Shown here one piece after another: positions 1-7,637 of a stretch of DNA of 64,000 bases. The stretch spans positions 1 through 64,000 of the forward strand of contig JAEUTY010000006.1 of NCBI GenBank assembly GCA_016787805.1, read 5' to 3'. The notes below the pieces were generated by a model, which saw only the letters and a program-made list of their open reading frames with translations, ran no database searches and was not told the origin of the DNA. This stretch comes from Flavobacterium sp. (GTDB lineage: Bacteria > Bacteroidota > Bacteroidia > Flavobacteriales > Flavobacteriaceae). The number at the start of each line of letters is the position of its first letter. Position 1 is the stretch's first letter. The position numbers and the translations under genes are program-made.

Positions 1-1146
1 AACAGTACTTCATCAACAACAACTGAAACAGCTTGTGATAGCTATACTTGGGCTGCAAACGGAACAACTTACACTGCGTCTGGAACTTACACTCATGTAA
101 CTACCAATGCTGCTGGATGTCCTGATACAGCTACTTTAGTACTTACCATCAACAACAGTACTACTACAACTGATGAGGCTACAGCTTGTGATAGCTATAC
201 TTGGGCTGCAAACGGAACAACTTACACTGCATCTGGAACTTACACTCATGTAACTACCAATGCTGCTGGTTGTCCTGATACAGCTACTTTAGTATTGACA
301 ATCAATACTGCTGCTCCAGTAACTATTAGTTCAAGTGCTGGTACTACATTAGATTGTGAAAACAGTTTTACTGCTTTAGAAGTAGTAGGTGCTGTTTCAA
401 CAGTTTGGACACAAAATGGTGCTTTCTTTGGAACAGCTAACCCAATTGGAGTTTCTAACTTTACTACTGGTGCTATCACTTATGGTGTAACTGTAACAGA
501 TGCTAATGGTTGTACAACAACTTCTGAAATAGTTATCAATATGACTGCGCCATCAACCAATACTACAACCATCACAGCATGTGATTCGTATACTTGGGCT
601 GACACTGGTCTTACTTATACTACTTCTGGAACTTACACTGGTTCAACAACCAACTGTGTAACTGAACAATTAGTACTTACAATCAACAACAGTACTTCAT
701 CTACAACAACTGAAACAGCTTGTGATAGCTATACTTGGGCTGCAAACGGAACAACTTACACTGCGTCTGGAACTTACACTCACGTAACTACCAATGCTGC
801 TGGATGTCCTGATACTGCTACTTTAGTACTTACCATCAACAACAGTACTTCATCTACAACGACTGAAACAGCTTGTGATAGCTATACTTGGGCTGCTAAT
901 GGAACAACGTACACAGCATCTGGAACTTACACTAACGTAACTACCAATGCTGCTGGATGTCCTGATACCGCTACTTTAGTATTGACTATCAACAACAGTA
1001 CTTCATCTACAATGAATGTTACTTCATCTACACCTTATACTTGGGCTGCAAATGGTCAAACGTATACTGTGTCTGGAACTTACACTTTTGTAGGAACAAA
1101 TGCTGCTGGATGTACTGATACTCAAACGTTGAATTTAATCATAGCT
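1..1146 (+). repeat. 153-bp tandem coding repeats of the adhesin
   Basis: Near-identical in-frame units start at 1, 154, 688, 841 and 994, each beginning with AACAGTAC. The 688 to 841 and 841 to 994 steps are exactly 153 bp (51 codons). The unit at 154 is 3 bp longer. The 994 unit and a unit at about 547-687 are degenerate. A non-repeat domain interrupts the array at about 310-546. DNA identity between the best copies is very high, so copy number could change by recombination and assembly here deserves care. Confidence 0.9.
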
Positions 1147-1992
1147 ACAGGTCCAACTACAGAAATTAACCCAACTCAATGTGGTTCAACATTACCAACA
1201 ATCAACACTAAAATTGTGGCTGGTTTAGTTCCTGGTGCAACTTCGTACAGATTCAGAGTAACTGATTTAACAACAATGAATCAACAAGTATATGTTTCAA
1301 TCTTACGTACATTCTACTTGACTAACTTACCAAGCTATGCTTTCAACACAACTTATTCTGTTGAAGTAGCTGTATTAATTGGTGGTGTATGGCAAGCTTA
1401 TGGTTCACCATGTAACGTAACTACTCCAGTAGCTATCACTCAAGTTCAAGCGTCTCAATGTGGTAGTACTTTAACTGCTATGAACCAATCTATTTTGGCT
1501 GATAACGTTCCTTATGCTGCAGGTTACAGATTTAGAATTACTGATTCTTCATCAAACGTAACTATTGCTGACAGACCAACACGTTTAGTTGTTTTAACTG
1601 CTATTGCTGGATTTACTCCTGCTGTAGGAGCAACTTATTCAGTGGAAGTAGCTGTTAAAAATACTGATGGAACTTATATGCCTTATGGAGCTGCTTGTAA
1701 TATTACAACTCCTGGCGCTCAAACTAGAGGTGATGTAAACACTGTTAGCTTTAACGCTGTTGCTTATCCAAACCCATTTGCTGAAAGTTTTATGTTAGAT
1801 GTGAAAGCAGCTACAGATCAAAACATTCAAGTAAGAGTTTACGATATGTTAGGAAAACTTGTGGAAGACAGAAATGTAGAGGTTAATTCTATCAATTCTA
1901 TTGAAGTTGGATCAAGATTCCCTGCTGGTGTGTACAATGTGATTGTTTCTCAAGGAAACGAAATCAAAACACTTCGAGTTGTAAAAAGATAA
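1..1992 (+). CDS. T9SS-secreted repeat adhesin, C-terminal part
   Basis: This frame is open from the first base, so the gene begins upstream; 663 residues are visible. It is a cell-surface or secreted protein of the type IX secretion system. It holds several about 51-residue units with the motif CDSYTWAANGTTYTASGTYT, followed by NAAGCPDTATLVLTI. Two divergent units flank a spacer domain (about residues 104-180). After the repeats come two related domains of about 90 residues, each starting near QCGSTL and containing YRFR(V/I)TD and TTYSVEVAV-like segments. The last 75 or so residues form a type A sorting domain (NPFAESF, VRVYDMLGKLV, PAGVYNVIV, ending KTLRVVKR), which directs transport by T9SS and removal or anchoring at the surface. 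The ligand is unknown. A strong terminator follows the stop codon. The 37650-41507 adhesin shares the YTWxxNGQTY motif. Confidence 0.9.
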   Translation, partial: NSTSSTTTETACDSYTWAANGTTYTASGTYTHVTTNAAGCPDTATLVLTINNSTTTTDEATACDSYTWAANGTTYTASGTYTHVTTNAAGCPDTATLVLTINTAAPVTISSSAGTTLDCENSFTALEVVGAVSTVWTQNGAFFGTANPIGVSNFTTGAITYGVTVTDANGCTTTSEIVINMTAPSTNTTTITACDSYTWADTGLTYTTSGTYTGSTTNCVTEQLVLTINNSTSSTTTETACDSYTWAANGTTYTASGTYTHVTTNAAGCPDTATLVLTINNSTSSTTTETACDSYTWAANGTTYTASGTYTNVTTNAAGCPDTATLVLTINNSTSSTMNVTSSTPYTWAANGQTYTVSGTYTFVGTNAAGCTDTQTLNLIIATGPTTEINPTQCGSTLPTINTKIVAGLVPGATSYRFRVTDLTTMNQQVYVSILRTFYLTNLPSYAFNTTYSVEVAVLIGGVWQAYGSPCNVTTPVAITQVQASQCGSTLTAMNQSILADNVPYAAGYRFRITDSSSNVTIADRPTRLVVLTAIAGFTPAVGATYSVEVAVKNTDGTYMPYGAACNITTPGAQTRGDVNTVSFNAVAYPNPFAESFMLDVKAATDQNIQVRVYDMLGKLVEDRNVEVNSINSIEVGSRFPAGVYNVIVSQGNEIKTLRVVKR

Positions 1993-2012
1993 TTCTTTTT
2001 AAGTAAATAATA

Positions 2013-2046
2013 AAAGACCTTCAAGAAATTGAGGGTCTTTTTTTTT
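2013..2046 (+). terminator. Rho-independent terminator of the adhesin gene
   Basis: A 12-bp stem (2013-2024 with 2029-2040, one G-T pair) closes a GAAA tetraloop and is followed by a T run. It lies 20 bases after the adhesin stop codon. Confidence 0.9.
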
Positions 2047-2061
2047 GAGAAATCTAGAAAT

Positions 2062-2096
2062 AAAAAAACCGCTTCAAAAAAGAATGAAACGGTTTT
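2062..2096 (-). terminator. Terminator of tRNA-Phe
   Basis: Read on the minus strand, AAAACCG (2096-2090) pairs with CGGTTTT (2071-2065). The stem continues past one mismatch with a 4-bp inner stem, and a T run follows. It sits 4 bases beyond the 3' end of the tRNA and faces the adhesin terminator. Confidence 0.75.
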
Positions 2097-2099
2097 ATG

Positions 2100-2172
<73 letters not shown>

Positions 2173-2187
2173 TTGCTTATGAGGGTG

Positions 2188-2217
2188 CAAATATAGAATG
2201 ATTTTTAATTTATCCAA
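2188..2217 (-). promoter_or_regulatory. Bacteroidota-type promoter of tRNA-Phe
   Basis: On the minus strand TTG (2217-2215), a 19-base spacer and TATATTTG (2195-2188) match the TTG-N19-TAnnTTTG consensus exactly. The box ends 15 bases before the mature tRNA 5' end at 2172. Confidence 0.8.
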
Positions 2218-2243
2218 AACAAATATTAAAAAAAATCTATTCG

Positions 2244-2251
2244 TAACTTTG
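2244..2251 (+). promoter_or_regulatory. Probable -7 box before coaX
   Basis: TAACTTTG fits TAnnTTTG exactly and lies 18 bases before the ATG at 2270. No clear TTG is present about 20 bases upstream. Its position downstream of an in-frame ATG at 2198 argues that the gene starts at 2270. Confidence 0.5.
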
Positions 2252-2269
2252 TCTATCAAAAAGAAAAAG

Positions 2270-3001
2270 ATGAATTTAATAGTTGATTTAGGAAATTCTA
2301 AAATTAAAGTTGCTGTTTTTGAGAATGATACATTGATTTTAAGAGAGGTTTATGGTTATGGTGATTGGAAAAATAAAATTGAAAATATTTTAAAAAAAAA
2401 TGAAAACATCTCCAATGTTGTAGTTTCAAATGTTTCAAACGTTTCAAATGATGATCTTTCATTTATTAATCGATATTCTAAACTCTTTTTCATATCGGTA
2501 AGCGGTAAGTTTCCTTTCAAGAATTTGTATGAAACACCCAAGACATTAGGTATAGATAGAGTGGTTTTGGCGGCTGGAGCAGTTTTGACTTATCCTAAAG
2601 TGAATAGACTGGTAATTGATGCGGGAACTTGCATTACTTATGATTTTATTGATGAATTAGATAATTATCACGGAGGAGCAATTTCTCCTGGCATCCGATT
2701 GCGATATGAAGCGTTACATAATTATACCGCAAAATTGCCTCTTTTAGAAAAAGATGACTATGACGAACTTATTGGTAGTTCAACAGTTACATCAATCCAC
2801 TCAGGTGTTTTAAATGGTGTTTGTGGTGAAATTGATAGTTTTATTAACAGATATTCCGAAGAATATAAAAACTTTATAATAATTTTAACGGGAGGAGATG
2901 CAGAATTTTTGGCTAAACGATTAAAAAATACCATCTTTGCCAATCCTAATTTCTTATTAGAGAGTTTGAACCAACTATTTCAATACAATCAACATGATTA
3001 A
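2270..3001 (+). CDS. coaX: Type III pantothenate kinase
   Basis: This enzyme phosphorylates pantothenate with ATP in the first step of coenzyme A synthesis in the cytoplasm. The 243-residue product has the ASKHA-fold motifs of the CoaX family: DLGNSK (6-11, phosphate loop), GIDR (94-97), DAGT (117-120) and GGAISPG (135-141), plus a late TGGDA. Length is normal for the family. An in-frame ATG at 2198 exists, but the extra 24 residues are unlike the family and precede the promoter box, so 2270 was chosen. The stop overlaps the next start by 8 bases. It heads the envelope operon that runs to 7530 or 9737. Confidence 0.93.
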   Translation: MNLIVDLGNSKIKVAVFENDTLILREVYGYGDWKNKIENILKKNENISNVVVSNVSNVSNDDLSFINRYSKLFFISVSGKFPFKNLYETPKTLGIDRVVLAAGAVLTYPKVNRLVIDAGTCITYDFIDELDNYHGGAISPGIRLRYEALHNYTAKLPLLEKDDYDELIGSSTVTSIHSGVLNGVCGEIDSFINRYSEEYKNFIIILTGGDAEFLAKRLKNTIFANPNFLLESLNQLFQYNQHD

Positions 3002-4235
3002 AAATTTTTTTATTAGCCTTTTATTTATAACTACACTGTTCAGTTACGCCCAAGAGGGAACTTCTTCGCCTTATTCTTTTTTTGGATTGGGAGATGTTAA
3101 ATTCAGAGGAAGCATTGATACTCGTTCAATGGGTGAGGTTAGTGTAATTCCAGACAGTATTCATATTAACCTGAGCAATCCTGCAATGTTGTCAAATATA
3201 AAGTTGACTACATTTTCTGCAGCTGGAACTTTTTCGCCTGTTGTGCTTAAAACAAATACACAAAAGGAAAAAGCCCAACGAACTTCTCTTGATTATATTT
3301 CAATTGCTATGCCTGCTAAGAACTTTGCTATTGGTTTAGGTTTGTTGCCTTATTCTTCGGTAGGTTATAATATTGTGAATAATTCTGTTACCGATTATGC
3401 TTATACTTTTAATGGTAGTGGAGGAGTTAATAAAGCTTATTTAGCTATTAGTTATAGAATTAATAAACAGTTTAGTATTGGTGGTGAATTGCAATATAAT
3501 TTTGGTAAGATTGAAACTACTAATACATCAACCACAACAATTGAAACTTTAACCAGAGAGCAAAATACTTCAACCCTTGCTGGAGTTAATTTTAACTTTG
3601 GTTTAGCACATCAAGCAAAATTAACTAATAAGTTATCTATTTTCAGTGGGCTAACCATTCAACCAGAATCAAAATTAAGTTTGTCTAATTCAAGGAATAT
3701 AGCTGTAATTCAACTTAATGCAAGTGGGCAAGAAGTAGTTTTTGATGACAAAGATGTAGCAGTACCTGATTCAAAAATGGTTTTACCAATGAAGGTTTCA
3801 ATTGGAACTAGCGTTGGACAGCAAAAGAAATGGATGGTTGGTACTCAAATCACTGCCAATAACATGAGTAATTTTACCAATCGAAATGAAAATATTTCCA
3901 ATGTTTCATTTGAAAATGCTTTAAAATTTAGTGTTGGTGGATATTATATACCTAAATACACTTCTTTCACAAATTATTTGAACAAAGTTACTTACAGAGC
4001 TGGATTTAGATATGAAAATACTGGAATTGTAATTAATAATTTGTCTATACTAGACAGAGCTGTAACTCTTGGTTTTGGTTTGCCATTAAGCGGGACTTTT
4101 TCAAATATTAATATAGGATTTGAATTTGGTAAAAGAGGAACAACCAACGCTGGTTTAATTGAAGAAAATTACAGCAATATTAGCTTTGCTTTCTCGTTTA
4201 ATGATAGATGGTTCCAAAAAAGAAAATACGATTAA
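2994..4235 (+). CDS. Outer-membrane beta-barrel protein of unknown role
   Basis: The 413-residue product has a signal peptide (about 1-19, ending SYAQ). The rest is an alternating polar/aromatic pattern typical of a transmembrane beta-barrel, resembling the FadL/PorV type (INLSNPAMLSN near the N-terminus, repeated strands such as FSIGGELQYNFG, C-terminal SFAFSFNDRWF). The exact family is not certain. It overlaps coaX by 8 bases and is 10 bases before the next gene, so it is co-transcribed. The association with coaX and lptC suggests an envelope role. Substrate transport is possible but not shown. Confidence 0.75.
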   Translation: MIKNFFISLLFITTLFSYAQEGTSSPYSFFGLGDVKFRGSIDTRSMGEVSVIPDSIHINLSNPAMLSNIKLTTFSAAGTFSPVVLKTNTQKEKAQRTSLDYISIAMPAKNFAIGLGLLPYSSVGYNIVNNSVTDYAYTFNGSGGVNKAYLAISYRINKQFSIGGELQYNFGKIETTNTSTTTIETLTREQNTSTLAGVNFNFGLAHQAKLTNKLSIFSGLTIQPESKLSLSNSRNIAVIQLNASGQEVVFDDKDVAVPDSKMVLPMKVSIGTSVGQQKKWMVGTQITANNMSNFTNRNENISNVSFENALKFSVGGYYIPKYTSFTNYLNKVTYRAGFRYENTGIVINNLSILDRAVTLGFGLPLSGTFSNINIGFEFGKRGTTNAGLIEENYSNISFAFSFNDRWFQKRKYD

Positions 4236-4245
4236 TACTAACACT

Positions 4246-5508
4246 ATGAAAACAAAATTGATTTTATTTTTAGCAATTTTATGCTGTGGATTTGTTCAGT
4301 CTCAAGAAATTAATTGTGCTTCTACTCAAGAAGAGTTTTCAAAATTAGTAGAGAATCAAAACTATAAAGATGCTGAAGTTAAGTTAAAAGCATTGTTGTC
4401 AAAGTGTTCGGATGTTAATGAAAATTTATACTTGCTTGGAGCTAAGGTGATTCAAAATAAAATCGATTTATTGAGCAACGATGACAAAGAAAATGCAGCC
4501 AAAGAAATGGTTGCTTTGTATGACAAGCACGATAAAAACTTTCCAAATAACAAAAGCAACAATGCCATCAACAAAGCCATGTTGTATTATGATTACAATC
4601 TAGCTTCAGAAGAAGAAACATTCAAAGTTTTTGATAAAGCTTTTACTAAAGATAAATTCCAATTTGTAAATCCGCTGGCCTTAAACGCTTACTTTCGATT
4701 GTACAATGAAAATTATAAAAGCACAACAGATGGTACGGTTGATCAAATACTAAACAAATACAGTCAGGTTTTGGCCGTGATTGATAAAAATAAATCTATT
4801 TCAAAAGAAAGCGAAATTGAATTTGAAAATGTAAAAATTAGCACTTCTTCAGTTGTCAAAAATTACCTCACTGTTGAAAATTTAACAGATTATGCAGAAC
4901 GTAATCTGAAAGCAAATGAATCTAACGTAGAATGGTTAAGTGCTACAATCGATTTAATGATGGAAAAATGTTCTGATAAAGGAATTTTTGGTTCTGTAGC
5001 TCTTCGTTTACACGCCATTCAACCTTCTTCAAAATCAGCTTTTGCATTAGGAGCTTTTAATCTTAAAAACAATAATAGAGAAAAAGCGGTTGCTTACCTA
5101 AAAGAAGCAGCTGATTTAGCAACAGATAAACTTCAAAAAGCTAAAATCTACTCTACAAATGCTTCGATACTATTTGGATTTGATAAAAAGCTAGCCAAAG
5201 AAAATGCTGTTTTAGCCACTCAAAACGACTCTTCAAACGGTGAGTATTACATATTTTTATCCAATTTGTATGCAAGCGCAGTTCAAGAATGTGCTACTAC
5301 TCCAATTGAGAAAAAAACAGTTTACTTTTTGGCAAATAAAATGGCAAAGAAGGCTTCAGAAGTGCAACCATCACTAAAAAGTACTTCAGCAGCTCTGTCT
5401 GATGAATACAAAAAACACGATTTTACAGCTAAAGAATTAGAGCAACTCAAAAAAATGGACAATAAAGTGACTATTGAGTGCTGGATAAATGAAACGGTTC
5501 AGTTTTAA
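4246..5508 (+). CDS. Exported TPR-like protein
   Basis: The 420-residue product starts with a signal peptide (MKTKLILFLAILCCGFVQSQ). The body is alpha-helical and Lys-rich. The stretch about 270-350 contains helix pairs of the tetratricopeptide kind (ALGAFNLKNNNREKAVAYLK, then LQKAKIYSTNASILFGF). An upstream in-frame ATG at 4159 lies inside the preceding gene and would mask the signal peptide, so 4246 was preferred. It is probably a periplasmic scaffold between the barrel protein and LptC. The function is not known. Confidence 0.75.
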   Translation: MKTKLILFLAILCCGFVQSQEINCASTQEEFSKLVENQNYKDAEVKLKALLSKCSDVNENLYLLGAKVIQNKIDLLSNDDKENAAKEMVALYDKHDKNFPNNKSNNAINKAMLYYDYNLASEEETFKVFDKAFTKDKFQFVNPLALNAYFRLYNENYKSTTDGTVDQILNKYSQVLAVIDKNKSISKESEIEFENVKISTSSVVKNYLTVENLTDYAERNLKANESNVEWLSATIDLMMEKCSDKGIFGSVALRLHAIQPSSKSAFALGAFNLKNNNREKAVAYLKEAADLATDKLQKAKIYSTNASILFGFDKKLAKENAVLATQNDSSNGEYYIFLSNLYASAVQECATTPIEKKTVYFLANKMAKKASEVQPSLKSTSAALSDEYKKHDFTAKELEQLKKMDNKVTIECWINETVQF

Positions 5509-5509
5509 A

Positions 5510-6058
5510 ATGAATAAAATCAAACAAAATACAATTGTTTTCCCTTTACTTTTTTTGATGACATTATTTTCCTGCGAAAGTAATTTTAGAGAAGTACAAC
5601 GTTCAACATTCTCTGAATTTACGCCTAGCGGTGAAGCCGATTCTATCAACTTGAAATACACTGATTCTGGAAAAATTCAAGCCGTTTTAGTTAGTCCTAA
5701 AATGCTCGATTTTGCTACTGTAGATTTTCCTTTTACTGAATTTCCAAAAGGCATTAGTTTGACCATTTACGACAACAATGGCAAAAGAACATTTGTGACG
5801 TCTAACTACGCTATTAGTTATAAAAATACTGATATAATTGATTTACAGGGCAACGTGAAAATTAAAAATGAAAATGGTCAACTGCTCGAAACAGAACAAA
5901 TGTTTTACGATCAGAAAAACGAATGGTTTTATACCGAAAAAAGATATAAATTTACAGATCCCAAAGGTGTTTCTTTTGGCGAAGGCGTTGATTTCAGTAA
6001 AGATTTTAAAATCATAAACTCTCAGAAAATTTCTGGCGAAGTGTACCAAAATCCCTAA
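5510..6058 (+). CDS. lptC: LPS export protein LptC
   Basis: LptC links the inner-membrane LptBFG transporter to the periplasmic bridge that carries lipopolysaccharide to the outer membrane. The 182-residue product has a lipoprotein-like N-terminus (LFLMTLFSCES), whereas proteobacterial LptC keeps an uncleaved anchor. It also shows the family's beta-jellyroll features: FPKGISLTIYDNNG, SNYAISYKNTDIIDLQGNV and LETEQMFYDQKNEWFYTEK. An ATG at 5489 would overlap the previous gene by 20 bases. The 5510 start directly precedes the signal sequence and is preferred. It is co-transcribed with its neighbours, with 2 bases to the next gene. Confidence 0.85.
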   Translation: MNKIKQNTIVFPLLFLMTLFSCESNFREVQRSTFSEFTPSGEADSINLKYTDSGKIQAVLVSPKMLDFATVDFPFTEFPKGISLTIYDNNGKRTFVTSNYAISYKNTDIIDLQGNVKIKNENGQLLETEQMFYDQKNEWFYTEKRYKFTDPKGVSFGEGVDFSKDFKIINSQKISGEVYQNP

Positions 6059-6060
6059 TT

Positions 6061-6270
6061 ATGAATTATCTTAATATTACAAAATACATTTACCTTTTAG
6101 TTGGTTTTATTATGGCTTATGATGCTATCACTAACTGGAATCAAGAAAACAAACCTTGGTTGAGCATAATGCTTGCAATTGCAGCCTTTTTTACGTTTTT
6201 CTTCAGAAACAGTTTCGCTAAAAAATTTGAAGCTCAAAAAAAAGAACAAAACAATAATCCTCAAAAATAA
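6061..6270 (+). CDS. Small two-helix membrane protein
   Basis: The 69-residue product has two hydrophobic segments (about 8-22 and 33-50) separated by a short polar turn (NWNQENKPW), and a Lys/Gln/Asn-rich tail. It fits tightly between lptC (2-base gap) and the CNNM gene (ATG follows its TAA directly). This spacing, rather than any recognised family, is the main evidence that it is translated. Confidence 0.7.
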   Translation: MNYLNITKYIYLLVGFIMAYDAITNWNQENKPWLSIMLAIAAFFTFFFRNSFAKKFEAQKKEQNNNPQK

Positions 6271-7530
6271 ATGGGCTTAACAATAGTAATACTATGTTTA
6301 TTACTAATTGCGTTCTTCTCAGGAATGGAAATCGCCTATATTTCCTCGAACAAAATTTACCTCGAAATTGAAAAAAAACAGAATAACTTTTTTTCAAGTT
6401 TAATCGCAAAACTCACGTTACATCCTTCCAAATTCTTGGCCACAATGTTGCTAGGAAAAACCATTTCACTGGTGATGTATAGTGTTTGTATGTGTACCAT
6501 TATTGGAAAGTCTATTTGGATGCAACAATTGAATTTAAATAGCATTCAATTCTTTTTTGTTCAAATTATAGTTGCCGCTTCATTAGTGGTGATTACTAAC
6601 GAATTTGTGGTCAAAGTATTTTTTCAAATTTATGCTAATACTTTAATAAAATATTTGTCTTTTCCAGCCTATTTGTTTTATAAATGTTTAAATTATTTTT
6701 CGTCCTTTATCATCTGGATTTCTGATACCATTTTAACTAAATTCTTCCATTCTTCTGCCAACTCACAACATTCTCTTTTTAGTAAAATTGAACTCGAGAA
6801 TTATATCAATGAGCAAATCAGTACTTTTGACAAACAGGAAGAAGTTGATTCTGAAATTCAAATTTTTCAAAACGCACTAGAGTTTTCTGGAGTTAAAGCC
6901 CGCGACATAATGACGCCTCGAACAGAGTTGGTGGCAGTTGAAATTCACCATTCGGTAACTCAACTAAGAGAAAAATTCATTCAAACGGGTTATTCGAAAA
7001 TTTTAATTTACCAAAACACACTCGATAATATTTTGGGTTATGTGCATTCGTTTGAGTTATTCAAAAAGCCAAGAAGTATCAAAAATAGTATGATCCCAGT
7101 AGAATTTATTCCTGAAACTATTTTGATTAAAGATGTATTGAATTTGCTGACTAAAAAAAGAAAAAGTGTGGCCATAGTTCTTGATGAATACGGCGGAACA
7201 TCTGGAATTATAACTGTAGAAGATATTGTAGAAGAACTTTTTGGTGAAATTGAAGACGAACACGACGAGGATGAGCAATTAATAGAAACCAAATTAGACG
7301 AATACAATTATATTCTTTCTACGCGTCATGATGTGGCCTATTTGAATGAAGAATACAATTTTCAAATTCCAGAAAGCGATTCTTATGGAACTTTGGGGGG
7401 ATTTATTATGAATTTTTCTAAAGAAATTCCACAAAAAGGAGACCAAATCACGATTAATAATTTTCACTTTTTTATCGAAGAAGCCTCAAATCATAAAATA
7501 GAATTGGTCAAAATGACGCTTAACAATTAA
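6271..7530 (+). CDS. CNNM/CBS-pair/CorC-domain membrane protein
   Basis: The 419-residue product belongs to the hemolysin C/CorC family. Residues 1-180 form the CNNM (DUF21) membrane domain with several hydrophobic helices. A CBS pair follows at about 195-320 (RDIMTPRTELVAVE, then AIVLDEYGGTSGIITVEDI). An acidic linker (EDEHDEDEQ) leads to a C-terminal CorC_HlyC domain (GTLGGFIMN, PQKGDQI). Relatives act in Mg2+ or Co2+ handling; the hemolysin name is historical. Flavobacterial GldE belongs to the same superfamily, but nothing here identifies this protein as GldE. It is the last gene of the tightly packed part of the operon. Confidence 0.85.
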   Translation: MGLTIVILCLLLIAFFSGMEIAYISSNKIYLEIEKKQNNFFSSLIAKLTLHPSKFLATMLLGKTISLVMYSVCMCTIIGKSIWMQQLNLNSIQFFFVQIIVAASLVVITNEFVVKVFFQIYANTLIKYLSFPAYLFYKCLNYFSSFIIWISDTILTKFFHSSANSQHSLFSKIELENYINEQISTFDKQEEVDSEIQIFQNALEFSGVKARDIMTPRTELVAVEIHHSVTQLREKFIQTGYSKILIYQNTLDNILGYVHSFELFKKPRSIKNSMIPVEFIPETILIKDVLNLLTKKRKSVAIVLDEYGGTSGIITVEDIVEELFGEIEDEHDEDEQLIETKLDEYNYILSTRHDVAYLNEEYNFQIPESDSYGTLGGFIMNFSKEIPQKGDQITINNFHFFIEEASNHKIELVKMTLNN

Positions 7531-7637
7531 AAATCGATAAAAAACAAATTTTATAGATAAAAAAACCTATTGTTTTATTATTATTTAATAGATAATCGTA
7601 TTTTCGCAAACTGAAATAAAAATTAACAAAAATAAAA

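Noticed and set aside
1-1146. CRISPR-like array
   Set aside because: The repeats are 153 bp, coding and in frame, without short repeat/spacer structure.
2198-2269. Longer N-terminus for coaX
   Set aside because: The extra residues do not resemble the family and precede the probable -7 box at 2244.
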